Below are positions 35,782 to 45,076 of a stretch of 64,000 bases of DNA, piece by piece (position 1 is the first letter of the stretch; each line of letters opens with the position of its first letter). This stretch comes from Galbibacter pacificus. Its GTDB lineage: Bacteria; Bacteroidota; Bacteroidia; Flavobacteriales; Flavobacteriaceae. The stretch is taken from NCBI RefSeq assembly GCF_029603165.1, contig NZ_JAQSVC010000002.1, positions 1 through 64,000 on the forward strand, given 5' to 3'. Below the pieces are notes generated by a model. The model ran no database searches. It was not told the DNA's origin and saw only the letters and a list, made by a program, of their open reading frames with translations. The translations under genes and the position numbers were made by a program.

Positions 35782-37353
35782 ATGAGTAGACGCTTATTTG
35801 TACTTCTGGTAATTTTGATGAGTTTGTCCTTAATGGGGATTATATTCGTTCAAGGTTATTGGATTAAAACAGCAGTAGAAGATAAAGAAGAACAGTTTTC
35901 CAATACCATCTCCCAAGTATTACATTCTGTTTCAAGAAAAATACAGGATAGGGAGATTCGGGATTATTTTGATAAGTACATATCGCTAAGGGACAGTATT
36001 GGTACACTAAAAGAGTCGAACCTCAAAGAATTCTTCTTTGTTGAGAAAGATAGGAATAGCAATGAGACATATATATATTCTCATGGAATTTTAGAGGAAG
36101 ATTATGGTATATCTTCAACGTTCTTTGATAACACTAATGCCGATTCTTCAACCATAAAAAATTATACGAGCAAGAGAACAACTCAAATTTTTAAAGAAGA
36201 ATACGGTATAGATGGTAAGGTGTATTCTCCCGTAGAGCGTATCGAGAAAATTGGAGGTTTCTCTGCACTGGAAAAAGCACAGTTCGACGATGTTTTTAAA
36301 GAAGCGGCCAATAGGGTGCCCATCCATAAAAGGGTAACGCCCCAAGAAATAGAACTGCTCATGCAAAAAGAGCTAAAAAATCGGGGTGTTAACTTAAATT
36401 TCGAGTACGGGGTATTTAGCAAGGGCCTCGCCACGCGGGTACATTCAGGAAATACCGTTCAATTGGCGGCATCAAGGTACAAAACACCATTATTTATAGA
36501 TAGCGACGGGCACAGTAACTACGATTTAATTGTAAGTTTTCCCGAGAAAAAGAAATTTTTAATTTCTTCCATTATAGAAATGGCCTTGTTATCGGTGGTG
36601 TTTACCCTAATTATTATCGTAGCCTATTCAAGTGCTCTGTATCAATTGATAAAACAAAAGCAGATATCCGAGATAAAAACAGATTTTATCAATAACATGA
36701 CGCACGAGTTTAAAACTCCGATAGCAACCATCAACTTGGCATTGGACGCAATGAAAAATCCCAAGGCTTTTGAAGATAAAGATAGGGTAAAACGCTATTT
36801 GCAAATGATCAGGGACGAAAATAAAAGGATGCACGCACAAGTTGAAAATGTATTGCGGATATCAAAATTGGAAAAAAACCAGTTGGATATAAGCAAGGAC
36901 AAAGTAGATGTACACGATTTAATTGATGAGGCAATAGCCCATGTGGAATTAATGGTAGAAAACAGGGGCGGCTATATAAAAGCCCATCTGGATGCAGAGC
37001 GGAGTGAAATATTAGGAAACGATTTTCACCTTACCAATATTTTAGTGAATATACTGGATAATGCCAATAAATATTCCCCGGATGCACCAGAAATCGATGT
37101 TTATACCGAAGTGGTAAAGAACAGCATTGTTGTTAAAATTACAGACCATGGTGCAGGGATGAGCAAAGCAGTATTGAAACGGATATTTGAAAAATTTTAT
37201 AGGGAATCAACAGGGAACATTCATAACATAAAAGGCCACGGATTGGGCCTTGCATATGTAAAGAGCATTGTTGAGGACCACCAGGGCGAAGTTTACGCCG
37301 AAAGTGAAAAAGATAAAGGAAGTACCTTTTTTGTAAAGTTACCTTTAATATAA
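35782..37353 (+). CDS. sensor histidine kinase (RprX-like)
   Basis: This 523-residue kinase has an N-terminal membrane helix (about 5-24), an extracytoplasmic sensor of about 235 residues with no recognised domain, and a second helix (260-283). The HisKA domain carries the phospho-acceptor His308 in NNMTHEFKTPIA. The ATPase domain has N-box NILVNILDNANKYS, G1 DHGAGM and G2 GHGLGLAYV. The partner regulator is 4 bp downstream. The pair resembles RprX/RprY of Bacteroides in order and type. The signal is unknown. Confidence 0.92.
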   Translation: MSRRLFVLLVILMSLSLMGIIFVQGYWIKTAVEDKEEQFSNTISQVLHSVSRKIQDREIRDYFDKYISLRDSIGTLKESNLKEFFFVEKDRNSNETYIYSHGILEEDYGISSTFFDNTNADSSTIKNYTSKRTTQIFKEEYGIDGKVYSPVERIEKIGGFSALEKAQFDDVFKEAANRVPIHKRVTPQEIELLMQKELKNRGVNLNFEYGVFSKGLATRVHSGNTVQLAASRYKTPLFIDSDGHSNYDLIVSFPEKKKFLISSIIEMALLSVVFTLIIIVAYSSALYQLIKQKQISEIKTDFINNMTHEFKTPIATINLALDAMKNPKAFEDKDRVKRYLQMIRDENKRMHAQVENVLRISKLEKNQLDISKDKVDVHDLIDEAIAHVELMVENRGGYIKAHLDAERSEILGNDFHLTNILVNILDNANKYSPDAPEIDVYTEVVKNSIVVKITDHGAGMSKAVLKRIFEKFYRESTGNIHNIKGHGLGLAYVKSIVEDHQGEVYAESEKDKGSTFFVKLPLI

Positions 37354-37357
37354 AAAT

Positions 37358-38074
37358 ATGGAAACAGTAAATAAAAAGATTTTATTAGTAGAAGATGATC
37401 CCAATTTCGGAATTGTTCTTAAAGATTATTTATCGATGAACGATTTTGATGTTACTTTGGCTAAAAATGGAATGGAAGGGTATGAAAAATTTAGAAAAGA
37501 TCATTACGACCTTTGCATACTCGATGTAATGATGCCGTATAAAGATGGATTTACATTGGCAAAAGAAATAAGGGAAAAAGATGAGAACATCCCTATTATC
37601 TTTTTAACGGCAAAGACCATGAAAGAAGATGTGCTAAAGGGTTACAAAGTAGGAGCCGATGATTATTTAAACAAGCCGTTCGACTCTGAAGTGTTATTGT
37701 TTAAAATTAAAGCAATAATCCAAAGAAAATCTACGGAGTCACTAGCCGATAGCAAGCAGTTTGAATTTGAAATAGGAGGGTTTCACCTAAATTCAAAATT
37801 GCGTTTTCTTACCTATAAAAACGAAGAACCCATAAAACTTTCACCAAAGGAAAACGAGTTGTTGCGCTTGCTTGCACTGCATGAAAACGATTTAATGCCA
37901 AGGGAACTTGCCCTTACCAAAATATGGAGGGACGATAATTACTTTACCTCCCGAAGTATGGACGTGTACATAGCAAAACTACGTAAATACCTTAAAAAGG
38001 ACGACGATGTAGAGATACTCAATATACATGGTGAAGGTTTCAGGTTGGTAGTAAAAAGTGAAGCCGAGAACTGA
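37358..38074 (+). CDS. OmpR-family response regulator (RprY-like)
   Basis: This 238-residue regulator has a receiver domain with the acidic pair VEDDPN, the phospho-acceptor Asp56 (DLCILDVMMP), the conserved Thr in LTAKTMKE and Lys106 (LNKPFDSE). A winged-helix DNA-binding domain follows (about 140-235) with LSPKENELLRLLALHENDLMPRELAL and SRSMDVYIAKLRKYL. It is paired with the kinase 4 bp upstream and ends in a strong terminator, so the two form a two-gene unit. Confidence 0.93.
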   Translation: METVNKKILLVEDDPNFGIVLKDYLSMNDFDVTLAKNGMEGYEKFRKDHYDLCILDVMMPYKDGFTLAKEIREKDENIPIIFLTAKTMKEDVLKGYKVGADDYLNKPFDSEVLLFKIKAIIQRKSTESLADSKQFEFEIGGFHLNSKLRFLTYKNEEPIKLSPKENELLRLLALHENDLMPRELALTKIWRDDNYFTSRSMDVYIAKLRKYLKKDDDVEILNIHGEGFRLVVKSEAEN

Positions 38075-38100
38075 AAAAGCAAACCATTATGATAACAAGG

Positions 38101-38129
38101 CCCCTGAATTGATTTTCAGGGGTTTTTTT
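38101..38129 (+). terminator. terminator of the two-component operon
   Basis: CCCCTGAA (38101-38108) pairs with TTCAGGGG (38115-38122) around a 6-nt loop. Seven T follow. Confidence 0.92.
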
Positions 38130-38230
38130 ATGCAAAAATTTATCTCAAAAAATTTACATATTAATAATCGGCAGTTGTAAGGTGTTGATTTACAGAATAT
38201 AACAAATACTGTTAAAAAAGTTAAATTTTT

Positions 38231-38248
38231 AAGTATTATTTAATACTT
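38231..38248. promoter_or_regulatory. 18-bp palindrome upstream of susC
   Basis: AAGTATTA-TT-TAATACTT is a perfect 8-2-8 inverted repeat ending 28 bp before the susC-like ATG. TTAAC/GTTAA words flank it. It may be an operator or a leader hairpin. The region is AT-rich but the match is exact. Confidence 0.45.
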
Positions 38249-38276
38249 TAACTTTTCATTAAAATTTAACTTAACT

Positions 38277-41200
38277 ATGAAAAAACTTTTCTTAACAATG
38301 TCATTATTGTTACTGTATAGCTTTGCGTTTTCTCAAAATATAAGTGGTACGGTAACCGATGTACAGGGAACCCCATTGCCGGGGGTATCGATAATGATAG
38401 AAGGTACAAGCAATGGAACTACTACAGACTTTGATGGTAAATATACAATAGAGGCATCTACAAGCGCTGTTCTGACATATACGTACCTCGGGATGAAAAC
38501 CCAAACAAGGCAAGTAGGCAGCAATACAACAATAGATGTAACATTGCAGGAAGATGCAACCAGTCTGGATGAGGTAGTAGTGTCGGTTGCATTAGGTGAA
38601 ACAGCAAAAAAGAAATCATTAGCCAATGCAGTTCAAGCGGTATCATCAGAGCAATTATTGGAGGGAAACCAAAACAACATGGTTAATGGGCTCCAGGGAA
38701 AAGTTTCGGGTGTAACAATAGCAAGTTCAGGTGGTGTACCCGGTTCTTCTTCAGTAATACTTATCAGGGGAGGTAATTCTATTACGGGTAATAATCAACC
38801 TTTGTTTGTTGTAGACGGTATTCCAATAGACAATTCAACTAATTCAAGCCTTGAAGTTGCAAGTACCAATAGGGCTTCCGACATTAATCCGGAAGATATA
38901 GAAGATATATCAATTTTAAAAGGACCGACAGCTGCTGCCTTGTACGGTATTCAAGCATCAAACGGAGCGGTAATTATTACAACCAAAAAAGGGAAAGCCG
39001 GGATTAGCAAAATAAGTTACTCAGGTTCCCTTTCTGTAGATAAAATATTGGGCACACCAGACGTACAAACTACATATGGTCAAGGCGAACAGGATACAGA
39101 AGGAGATATTAATCCAAGTTCATCCTTTTCATGGGGAGAGCAAATAAGCCCTGGAACTCCAATCTATAAAAATATAGATGACTTTTATAAAACGGCAATA
39201 ACACAAAATCATAATGTTAGTTATTCTACGGGAAATGAAAAAAGTAATATATATTTTTCAATAGGCGATGTGTCTCAAGATGGAATTATTCCAAGTACAA
39301 GTTATGATAAAACATCTTTTAAAATAAATGCAAATTCAAAATTCAGTAAAAATTTAAGTATTGGCATTTCCGGAAATTATATCAACACAAAAATTTCCAG
39401 TACAAAGCAAGGAAATGCAACTGGAGGAAGTTTTAATAGTTTATTGGCATATCCGGTTACGGTAGATGCCAAAGATTATTTAAACCCTAATGGTTCCCAA
39501 AAAGCTTTTTATGGCGGTCAGGAATTCGATAATCCATATTGGAGCATAGCAAATAGCCCCAATACAGACGATGTAAAAAGATTAATAGGGGTAATTAACT
39601 TGAATTATAATTTTTTAAATGATTTTAATTTGACCTACAGGGTAGGAACAGATGATTACAATGAATTTAATAAAAAAGTAACAGGCGATGGTTCGTTGGT
39701 AGACAATAGGGAAGATGGCTATATAAGTCAATTCGAGAAAGACTACTCTCGGTTTACTTCAACACTTATGCTTAGGTATAATAAGGAGATAACAGAAGAT
39801 TTTACATTAGACGCAATGGCCGGTAACTCGGTTGAAGAACTCGATATCCGTACAACCACCACTACGGGAGATGGGTTTCAGGCGCCAGGAATATACAGCA
39901 TAGCAAATGTGGCAATGGAAGACCAAAGCATAAGTGAGCTTATCCAAAGAAAGCGTATTGTCGGTTTTTTTGGAGAGCTAAAATTAGGATGGAGAGATGC
40001 TTTGTTTATAACTGCAACCGGAAGAAACGACTGGACTTCTACATTGCCAAAGGATAAGCGGTCTTTCTTTTATCCTTCTGTGGGGGCATCGGCGGTACTT
40101 ACCGATTTGTTCGATATTTCATCGGATAGTGGACTTAATTATTTAAAAATAAGGGGTACTTGGGCTAAAGTAGGAAAAGATGCGCCAATAGGGGCTTTGG
40201 AAAGCTCTTTAGGAAAAAACTTAAATGGCGCGGCAAGTTCTGCTTATGCATGGAACGGTGTGAATGTGGGCAACCCAAATTTAGAACCCGAATTTACAGA
40301 TAGTTATGAGGTCGGGGCAGAGGTACGTTTTTTAAATAACCGGATATCGCTAGACATGTCATATTACTATAGTTTGTCTGATAACCAAATATTAAAAGAT
40401 ATTCGCGTTCCCCCAACAACAGGTACTTTTTATGCCACGCTTAATGGGGGCTCTATTAAAAACCAAGGTATAGAAGCGTTGCTTTCAGCTCAGATTTTAC
40501 GGCCCAAAAATGATGGGTTATTCTGGTCGATGGATTTTAATTTTGGCATGAACGAAAGTACGGTAGAAGATTTACCGGGATTTTTAAACGAAGTATATCT
40601 GTCGGATTCATGGACATTCAGAAATTCAGCTGCGGGCGCAGCCATTCTAGATGGCTCTTTGTTTGGGTTAAGAGGGAAACAACCCGAAAGGGATGCCAAC
40701 GGAAACATGATTATTGACACAAGGGATCTCCCTGTTCTATCAGACCAAACATATACAAATGTGAACAGAATGCCGGACTGGACATTGGGGATTACCAATA
40801 ATTTAAGCTACAAGAATATGTCTCTCTCATTCTTGTTTGACATAGTTCAGGGGCAAGATATATATAATGCGACGGAATCTGCAATGATATATTACGGACA
40901 AAGTGTAAACACCTTAGACAGGGGACAAAATATAACTTTAACAGGTGTTGATGCAGATGGAAACCCAAAAGAGGTAACACGTGTTAAAGATCAAGCATAT
41001 TATACAGATTATTATTCATTGAATTCTCAAAACTTTATAGAAGATGGTTCTTTTGCAAGACTGAGATATGTTACCTTATCTTATAAATTTCCACAGCAAA
41101 TATTAGATAAACTATCCCTTTCAGCATTAGAATTATATGCCACCGGAAGAAACTTGCTTACAATCACTGATTATAGTGGAGTAGACCCCGAAGTTAATAC

Positions 41201-41300
41201 ATTCGGTGCAGGTATTTCTGGCGCAGGTTCTACATATATTGATAATTTGGGTACACCAAATACAAAAGGATTTGATTTAGGGTTAAAATTCACATTTTAA
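38277..41300 (+). CDS. SusC/RagA-family TonB-dependent outer-membrane transporter
   Basis: This 1007-residue TonB-linked transporter has a signal peptide (MKKLFLTMSLLLLYSFAFSQ). A carboxypeptidase-regulatory-like domain follows (about 20-95, ISGTVTDVQGTPLPGVSIMIEGT), then DEVVVSVALGETAKKKS. The plug domain (about 110-235) has LIRGGNSITGNNQPLFVVDGIPID. The large beta-barrel ends in the aromatic FDLGLKFTF. It should bring oligomers across the outer membrane with energy from TonB. The substrate is not shown; SusD follows after 12 bp. Confidence 0.95.
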   Translation: MKKLFLTMSLLLLYSFAFSQNISGTVTDVQGTPLPGVSIMIEGTSNGTTTDFDGKYTIEASTSAVLTYTYLGMKTQTRQVGSNTTIDVTLQEDATSLDEVVVSVALGETAKKKSLANAVQAVSSEQLLEGNQNNMVNGLQGKVSGVTIASSGGVPGSSSVILIRGGNSITGNNQPLFVVDGIPIDNSTNSSLEVASTNRASDINPEDIEDISILKGPTAAALYGIQASNGAVIITTKKGKAGISKISYSGSLSVDKILGTPDVQTTYGQGEQDTEGDINPSSSFSWGEQISPGTPIYKNIDDFYKTAITQNHNVSYSTGNEKSNIYFSIGDVSQDGIIPSTSYDKTSFKINANSKFSKNLSIGISGNYINTKISSTKQGNATGGSFNSLLAYPVTVDAKDYLNPNGSQKAFYGGQEFDNPYWSIANSPNTDDVKRLIGVINLNYNFLNDFNLTYRVGTDDYNEFNKKVTGDGSLVDNREDGYISQFEKDYSRFTSTLMLRYNKEITEDFTLDAMAGNSVEELDIRTTTTTGDGFQAPGIYSIANVAMEDQSISELIQRKRIVGFFGELKLGWRDALFITATGRNDWTSTLPKDKRSFFYPSVGASAVLTDLFDISSDSGLNYLKIRGTWAKVGKDAPIGALESSLGKNLNGAASSAYAWNGVNVGNPNLEPEFTDSYEVGAEVRFLNNRISLDMSYYYSLSDNQILKDIRVPPTTGTFYATLNGGSIKNQGIEALLSAQILRPKNDGLFWSMDFNFGMNESTVEDLPGFLNEVYLSDSWTFRNSAAGAAILDGSLFGLRGKQPERDANGNMIIDTRDLPVLSDQTYTNVNRMPDWTLGITNNLSYKNMSLSFLFDIVQGQDIYNATESAMIYYGQSVNTLDRGQNITLTGVDADGNPKEVTRVKDQAYYTDYYSLNSQNFIEDGSFARLRYVTLSYKFPQQILDKLSLSALELYATGRNLLTITDYSGVDPEVNTFGAGISGAGSTYIDNLGTPNTKGFDLGLKFTF

Positions 41301-41312
41301 AAGCAATTAAAG

Positions 41313-42836
41313 ATGAAAATATTAAAATATATAGGAATTGGGGTAATTATTATTAGTACTTCGTGCTCTGATGATTACTTTGATGTAAACAGCTCGGAAA
41401 CAGCTCCTACTACAACTTCATTAGAACCTGAATATAGAATTCAGGGAGCTATTGAAAATACTACAGGAACTGCACAATATAGGGGTTCTAGGGAAGTTTT
41501 GGGCATTGTACAATACGGGGCTCAAAATGTAGAAAATTATTATTCTGAAACTTGGAGCAAGGAGCTCACAACGGGGAATTATTTTTTATGGCAAAATGCT
41601 TATGTATACGCATTGCCGAATACAGCCGATTTAATTGTGCTCGGTAGAGAATACAATGCACCAAATTATTCGGCGGTCGGGAAAATTCTTAGGGCCTATA
41701 TTTTAGGCATGACAACCGACCAATATGGTGATATTGTAACAGACCAAACCTATGACGGGGAATCTTCAATGAACTTGACCCCGGAATTTGTTACTCAAAA
41801 AGAAGTTTACCAAACAATTTTTCAGTTATTAGATGAAGCCGTTGCCGAATTGGATCAACCAAGTGAAATAAAATTAAATGAAGAAGGCGGGGATGTACTG
41901 TATCAAGGAGATATAGAAAGATGGAAAAAGTTTGCATATGCAATTAAAGCCCGTTATATGAATCATTTAAGTAAGAAAAATTCTGGTGACTTAGCATATG
42001 ATGCCAATGAAATAATTGCTTTGTGCGAAATGGCAATAGCAACAAATCAAGAAAATGCTTTGGTTAGATTTGTTGGTGGAGAAGCTGAAAATTCTAATCA
42101 GCCTTTTAGCGAAGATGGATATGGATCGTCGAGAATTGACTATTTTTCAGAGTTTTTTGTTGAATTGCTCAAAAATCCGCTCAATATAAATGAGGCTTAT
42201 CAGGACCCAAGATTACCCATTATTGTCCCCGAAGCCGTTAATGGTGGTTTTCAAGGTATAATGGTAGGGGCAGGTGATACGTTAAAACTAAAAACGGTGG
42301 GTGGTAAGCAAGTATATGATGATAATTATTCAAAAGGAAATGGAGGTTTTTATACAAGTCCGGATTCTCCAACTTATATGTTTACTTATAGTGAAGTGAA
42401 ATTTATCGAGGCCGAAGCAAAATTTAGATCTGGTGATAAAGCTGGTGCTTTTGCAGATTTAAAGATGGGGGTACAGGCAGACATGGAAAAACTTGAAGTA
42501 CCTGCCGCTGCCATGAACGAATACCTTGATATATTGGATACAGAAATAGGAGTAAACAACATATCTTTATCGCATATTATGGTTCAAAAATATATTGCCA
42601 ATATGCTAAACCCCGAAACTTGGGTTGATATGAGAAGGATGGATTACAGTTCGGATATTTACCCTGGCTTACAAAGACCGGAAAATGTTAACTTGGATAT
42701 TTTTCCTAATGATAATGATTGGATTGAAGCAATGATGTATGAATATAATGAGGAAGATAGAAACTATGAAAATATGCCAGATAATAGCCCTGTTATACGT
42801 TTAACAACACCACTTTGGTGGAATACCCCAGAATAA
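41313..42836 (+). CDS. SusD/RagB-family nutrient-binding outer-membrane lipoprotein
   Basis: This 507-residue lipoprotein has lipobox STSC (Cys18) and helical TPR-rich content of the SusD-like_2 type. It contains TTDQYGDIVTDQTYDGE, FQLLDEAVAELDQPSEI, IERWKKFAYAIKARYMNHLSKK, a tail MFTYSEVKFIEAEAKFRSGD, and HIMVQKYIANMLNPETWVDMRRMDY. It should cap the SusC transporter and capture substrate at the cell surface. This subtype is often coupled to peptide or non-glycan uptake rather than to glycoside hydrolases, and no hydrolase gene is beside it. Confidence 0.93.
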   Translation: MKILKYIGIGVIIISTSCSDDYFDVNSSETAPTTTSLEPEYRIQGAIENTTGTAQYRGSREVLGIVQYGAQNVENYYSETWSKELTTGNYFLWQNAYVYALPNTADLIVLGREYNAPNYSAVGKILRAYILGMTTDQYGDIVTDQTYDGESSMNLTPEFVTQKEVYQTIFQLLDEAVAELDQPSEIKLNEEGGDVLYQGDIERWKKFAYAIKARYMNHLSKKNSGDLAYDANEIIALCEMAIATNQENALVRFVGGEAENSNQPFSEDGYGSSRIDYFSEFFVELLKNPLNINEAYQDPRLPIIVPEAVNGGFQGIMVGAGDTLKLKTVGGKQVYDDNYSKGNGGFYTSPDSPTYMFTYSEVKFIEAEAKFRSGDKAGAFADLKMGVQADMEKLEVPAAAMNEYLDILDTEIGVNNISLSHIMVQKYIANMLNPETWVDMRRMDYSSDIYPGLQRPENVNLDIFPNDNDWIEAMMYEYNEEDRNYENMPDNSPVIRLTTPLWWNTPE

Positions 42837-42860
42837 AATAGAAATATAAATTTTAAAAAA

Positions 42861-42886
42861 AAGACCGAAAAAATCGGTCTTTTTTT
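42861..42886. terminator. bidirectional terminator between susD and the PLP-enzyme gene
   Basis: AAGACCGA (42861-42868) pairs with TCGGTCTT (42874-42881) around AAAAA, with A and T runs on both sides. The minus-strand gene's stop codon (42885-42887) lies inside the T-tract. Confidence 0.88.
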
Positions 42887-43922
42887 ATGCATATAAATTT
42901 ATAGCTTCCGCAAGGGTTTCAATATCCTTTTTAGTATGGAATGCGCTAATTACTATCCGGCTCATGAGCGGGGAATCTTCTTTTGGGTAATTAAAGCTCG
43001 TAACAAGAATATTGTTTTCATAAAGATGTTTTGTCAGGCCTTCATCCATAAAAGTAAATGTAGGATGCTGTCCAATATGCATAAAAAGATTATTGTCTGC
43101 TAAAAGCGACTTAAAAAAAATTAAGTTATTGTTTAAGTTTTCCCTTTGGGCATTTAAAATTGGCGGACTTTCCATTAAAGTTGCCAAAGTTGCCGGGCCT
43201 GCGGGCGAAGCACCTCCAAAAAAGGCAGTTTTGGTAAGCTGGTCAATTCTTTGTTTTGTGCCAAAAATGGCGCCGCATTGTACTCCAAAACCTTTTCCCA
43301 AAGATCCGCATACTACAAGTTCTTTGGCATTTAAAGCTTGGAGCTGTTTATAAATGCCTTCGCCCTTTTTTCCTAATATCCCCAACCCGTGGGAATCGTC
43401 GGCAATAACAATACATTTTGTAAGGGGCAAGGATTTAAGCCCTTCAAAATCAGGATAATTAATTCCCATGAAATCAATTGAGTCCAGCAATATTACCGGG
43501 GTTGTGCTTGGTGTGTTCTTTTCTATGTCTTTTTTTATCCCGGCATATGTTTTATAGGGCAACAGGTTTGTTTGTAAAAGGGATTCATGGGTATGGGGAG
43601 CCACATAAACTGCAAATTTATTGCCGTTAAAAAATTGGCTGACCAATTGTGAGGCCATGTACCCCGATGAAAGCGTGACGCAAGCTTCAGAAGCTACTAA
43701 ATGGGCCAAATAATTTTCAGCTTCACCATAGAGGGAAAATCTTACATTAGATTTTCTGGAAGCGCCATAATTGGTGCCATACTTGCGAATGTTTTTAATA
43801 AAAAGCTCTTGAAAATCTTTATTTGTTTGTAAGCCTAAATAGGCGGTACCGCCAAAATAAAGAAACTCGTCTTTATCCGTTTTTATGTTTCTTCCGGGAA
43901 AATCATCAATAAAATGTGTCAT
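42885..43922 (-). CDS. KBL/BioF-like PLP-dependent aminotransferase class I/II enzyme
   Basis: This 345-residue fold-type I enzyme has a lysine Schiff-base site (VVCGSLGKGFGVQCGAIFGT), the DDSHGLGILGKKGEG loop with the PLP-ring aspartate, and an N-terminal glycine segment FGGTAYLGL. It is shorter than usual AONS/KBL enzymes (about 390-400). It may be a decarboxylating condensing enzyme of the oxoamine-synthase type or a lyase. The gene is 24 bp downstream of the dipeptide-epimerase gene on the same strand, so a joint role in amino-acid or muropeptide use is likely. Confidence 0.82.
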   Translation of the reverse strand: MTHFIDDFPGRNIKTDKDEFLYFGGTAYLGLQTNKDFQELFIKNIRKYGTNYGASRKSNVRFSLYGEAENYLAHLVASEACVTLSSGYMASQLVSQFFNGNKFAVYVAPHTHESLLQTNLLPYKTYAGIKKDIEKNTPSTTPVILLDSIDFMGINYPDFEGLKSLPLTKCIVIADDSHGLGILGKKGEGIYKQLQALNAKELVVCGSLGKGFGVQCGAIFGTKQRIDQLTKTAFFGGASPAGPATLATLMESPPILNAQRENLNNNLIFFKSLLADNNLFMHIGQHPTFTFMDEGLTKHLYENNILVTSFNYPKEDSPLMSRIVISAFHTKKDIETLAEAINLYA

Positions 43923-43946
43923 CTGGGTAATTACTTAAATAAACTT

Positions 43947-44957
43947 TTATAGCAATGTTACACCGCTCCCATTTATGCTTGGAAATACTACTTCTCCTCC
44001 TTCCAATATTTTTACGCCAGAGGCTATATCGTGTTTTAAAAGCATTGCCCCGTCCATGTCTACGTAATCCAATTGAGGCAATAATTGGGCTATGGCCGAA
44101 ATGCCAACGGTAGATTCTGTCATACAGCCAACCATGACCTTCATGTTTAAAGATTTTGCTTTTTTAATCATACGAAGGGCAGGGGTAAGTCCGCCACACT
44201 TTGTTAGCTTGATATTGATACCCGTAAAAAGGCCGGCACACTTTTCTACATCATCTTCAACAATACAACTTTCGTCTGCAATTATGGGCAGGGGGCATTT
44301 ATCAATAATGGCTTTATAGCCTTCAATGTTTTCGGCATGTAAGGGCTGCTCCAAAAATTCTACCCCAAGTTTTTTTAATTGTGGGGCCAACTCCAATGTT
44401 TGCTCTGGCGTCCATGCATTATTGGCATCTATTCTAAAGGTAGCATTGGTATGCTTTCTCAATTCTTTTATGATTTCAAGGTCGTTGTTGGTTCCAAGTT
44501 TAATTTTATATAATGGCCATGGTTTTTCAATCACTTTTTCTACCATTTTATCAATAGTATCTATGCCAATGGTGTAATTTGTAATAGGGTAATTTTTATT
44601 TGAGGTACCCCAAAGTTTATATAGCGGTTTTTCTTTTAGCTTTCCGTATAGGTCGTGTGCGGCTAGATCGAGGGCACAAATAGCAAAATTGCTCAATCCC
44701 CTTTCTTTTAAGAAGGCATGGAAATCTTCTGGATTGCCCAGCTCGAAATTATTGATTTCGTATTCAATAGATTTAATTTCCTCCATCATTGAGGCAACGG
44801 TAATTTTGTAATACGGGTTTGCGGTAGCTTCTCCATAACCTGTTTTTCCGTTTAGGGTAAGGCCCACGACCAAACTATCTTGAAAATCGTGAGATTCCCT
44901 GGAAATACTGAAGGTGTGCTTTAGTTCCAGTACATATTTTTTTAAAGTGACTTGCAT
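43947..44957 (-). CDS. dipeptide epimerase (L-Ala-D/L-Glu epimerase type)
   Basis: This is a 336-residue enolase-superfamily protein from ATG 44957 (MQVTLKKYVLELKHTFSI); the longer frame to 45044 runs through the intergenic region. The catalytic features are the KxK base YKIKLG, Asp in FRIDANNAW, Glu in VEFLEQPL, Asp in IADESC, and the opposite base Lys in IKLTKCGG, followed by DYVDMDGAML. These mark the muconate-lactonising/dipeptide-epimerase branch, which epimerises dipeptides such as L-Ala-D-Glu from peptidoglycan. The substrate is inferred from the family. It is co-transcribed with the PLP enzyme. Confidence 0.85.
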   Translation of the reverse strand: MQVTLKKYVLELKHTFSISRESHDFQDSLVVGLTLNGKTGYGEATANPYYKITVASMMEEIKSIEYEINNFELGNPEDFHAFLKERGLSNFAICALDLAAHDLYGKLKEKPLYKLWGTSNKNYPITNYTIGIDTIDKMVEKVIEKPWPLYKIKLGTNNDLEIIKELRKHTNATFRIDANNAWTPEQTLELAPQLKKLGVEFLEQPLHAENIEGYKAIIDKCPLPIIADESCIVEDDVEKCAGLFTGINIKLTKCGGLTPALRMIKKAKSLNMKVMVGCMTESTVGISAIAQLLPQLDYVDMDGAMLLKHDIASGVKILEGGEVVFPSINGSGVTLL

Positions 44958-45019
44958 TGAAAATGTTTTTGCGAAGATATAAAATGATTGTGCCATAATG
45001 CGGAATACCACTAAAAAAT

Positions 45020-45053
45020 AAAAGTCAGTTGGGAAGAATCTCAACTGACTTTT
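45020..45053 (-). terminator. terminator of the PspC/head-GIN operon
   Basis: A 12-bp perfect stem (45020-45031 with 45042-45053, arm AAAAGTCAGTTG) around a 10-nt loop. On the minus strand a U-rich tract follows (complement of 45011-45019). Confidence 0.85.
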
Positions 45054-45076
45054 ACAAGGTTGGTTATAGCGGTTGT

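Noticed and set aside
42885-43922. Biotin synthesis gene bioF
   Set aside because: The sequence fits the broader oxoamine-synthase group but is short, and no other biotin gene is nearby. The neighbour is a dipeptide epimerase.
44958-45044. Long N-terminus of the dipeptide epimerase
   Set aside because: It is AT-rich and reads through the terminator hairpin of the opposite operon. The ATG at 44957 opens the conserved domain.
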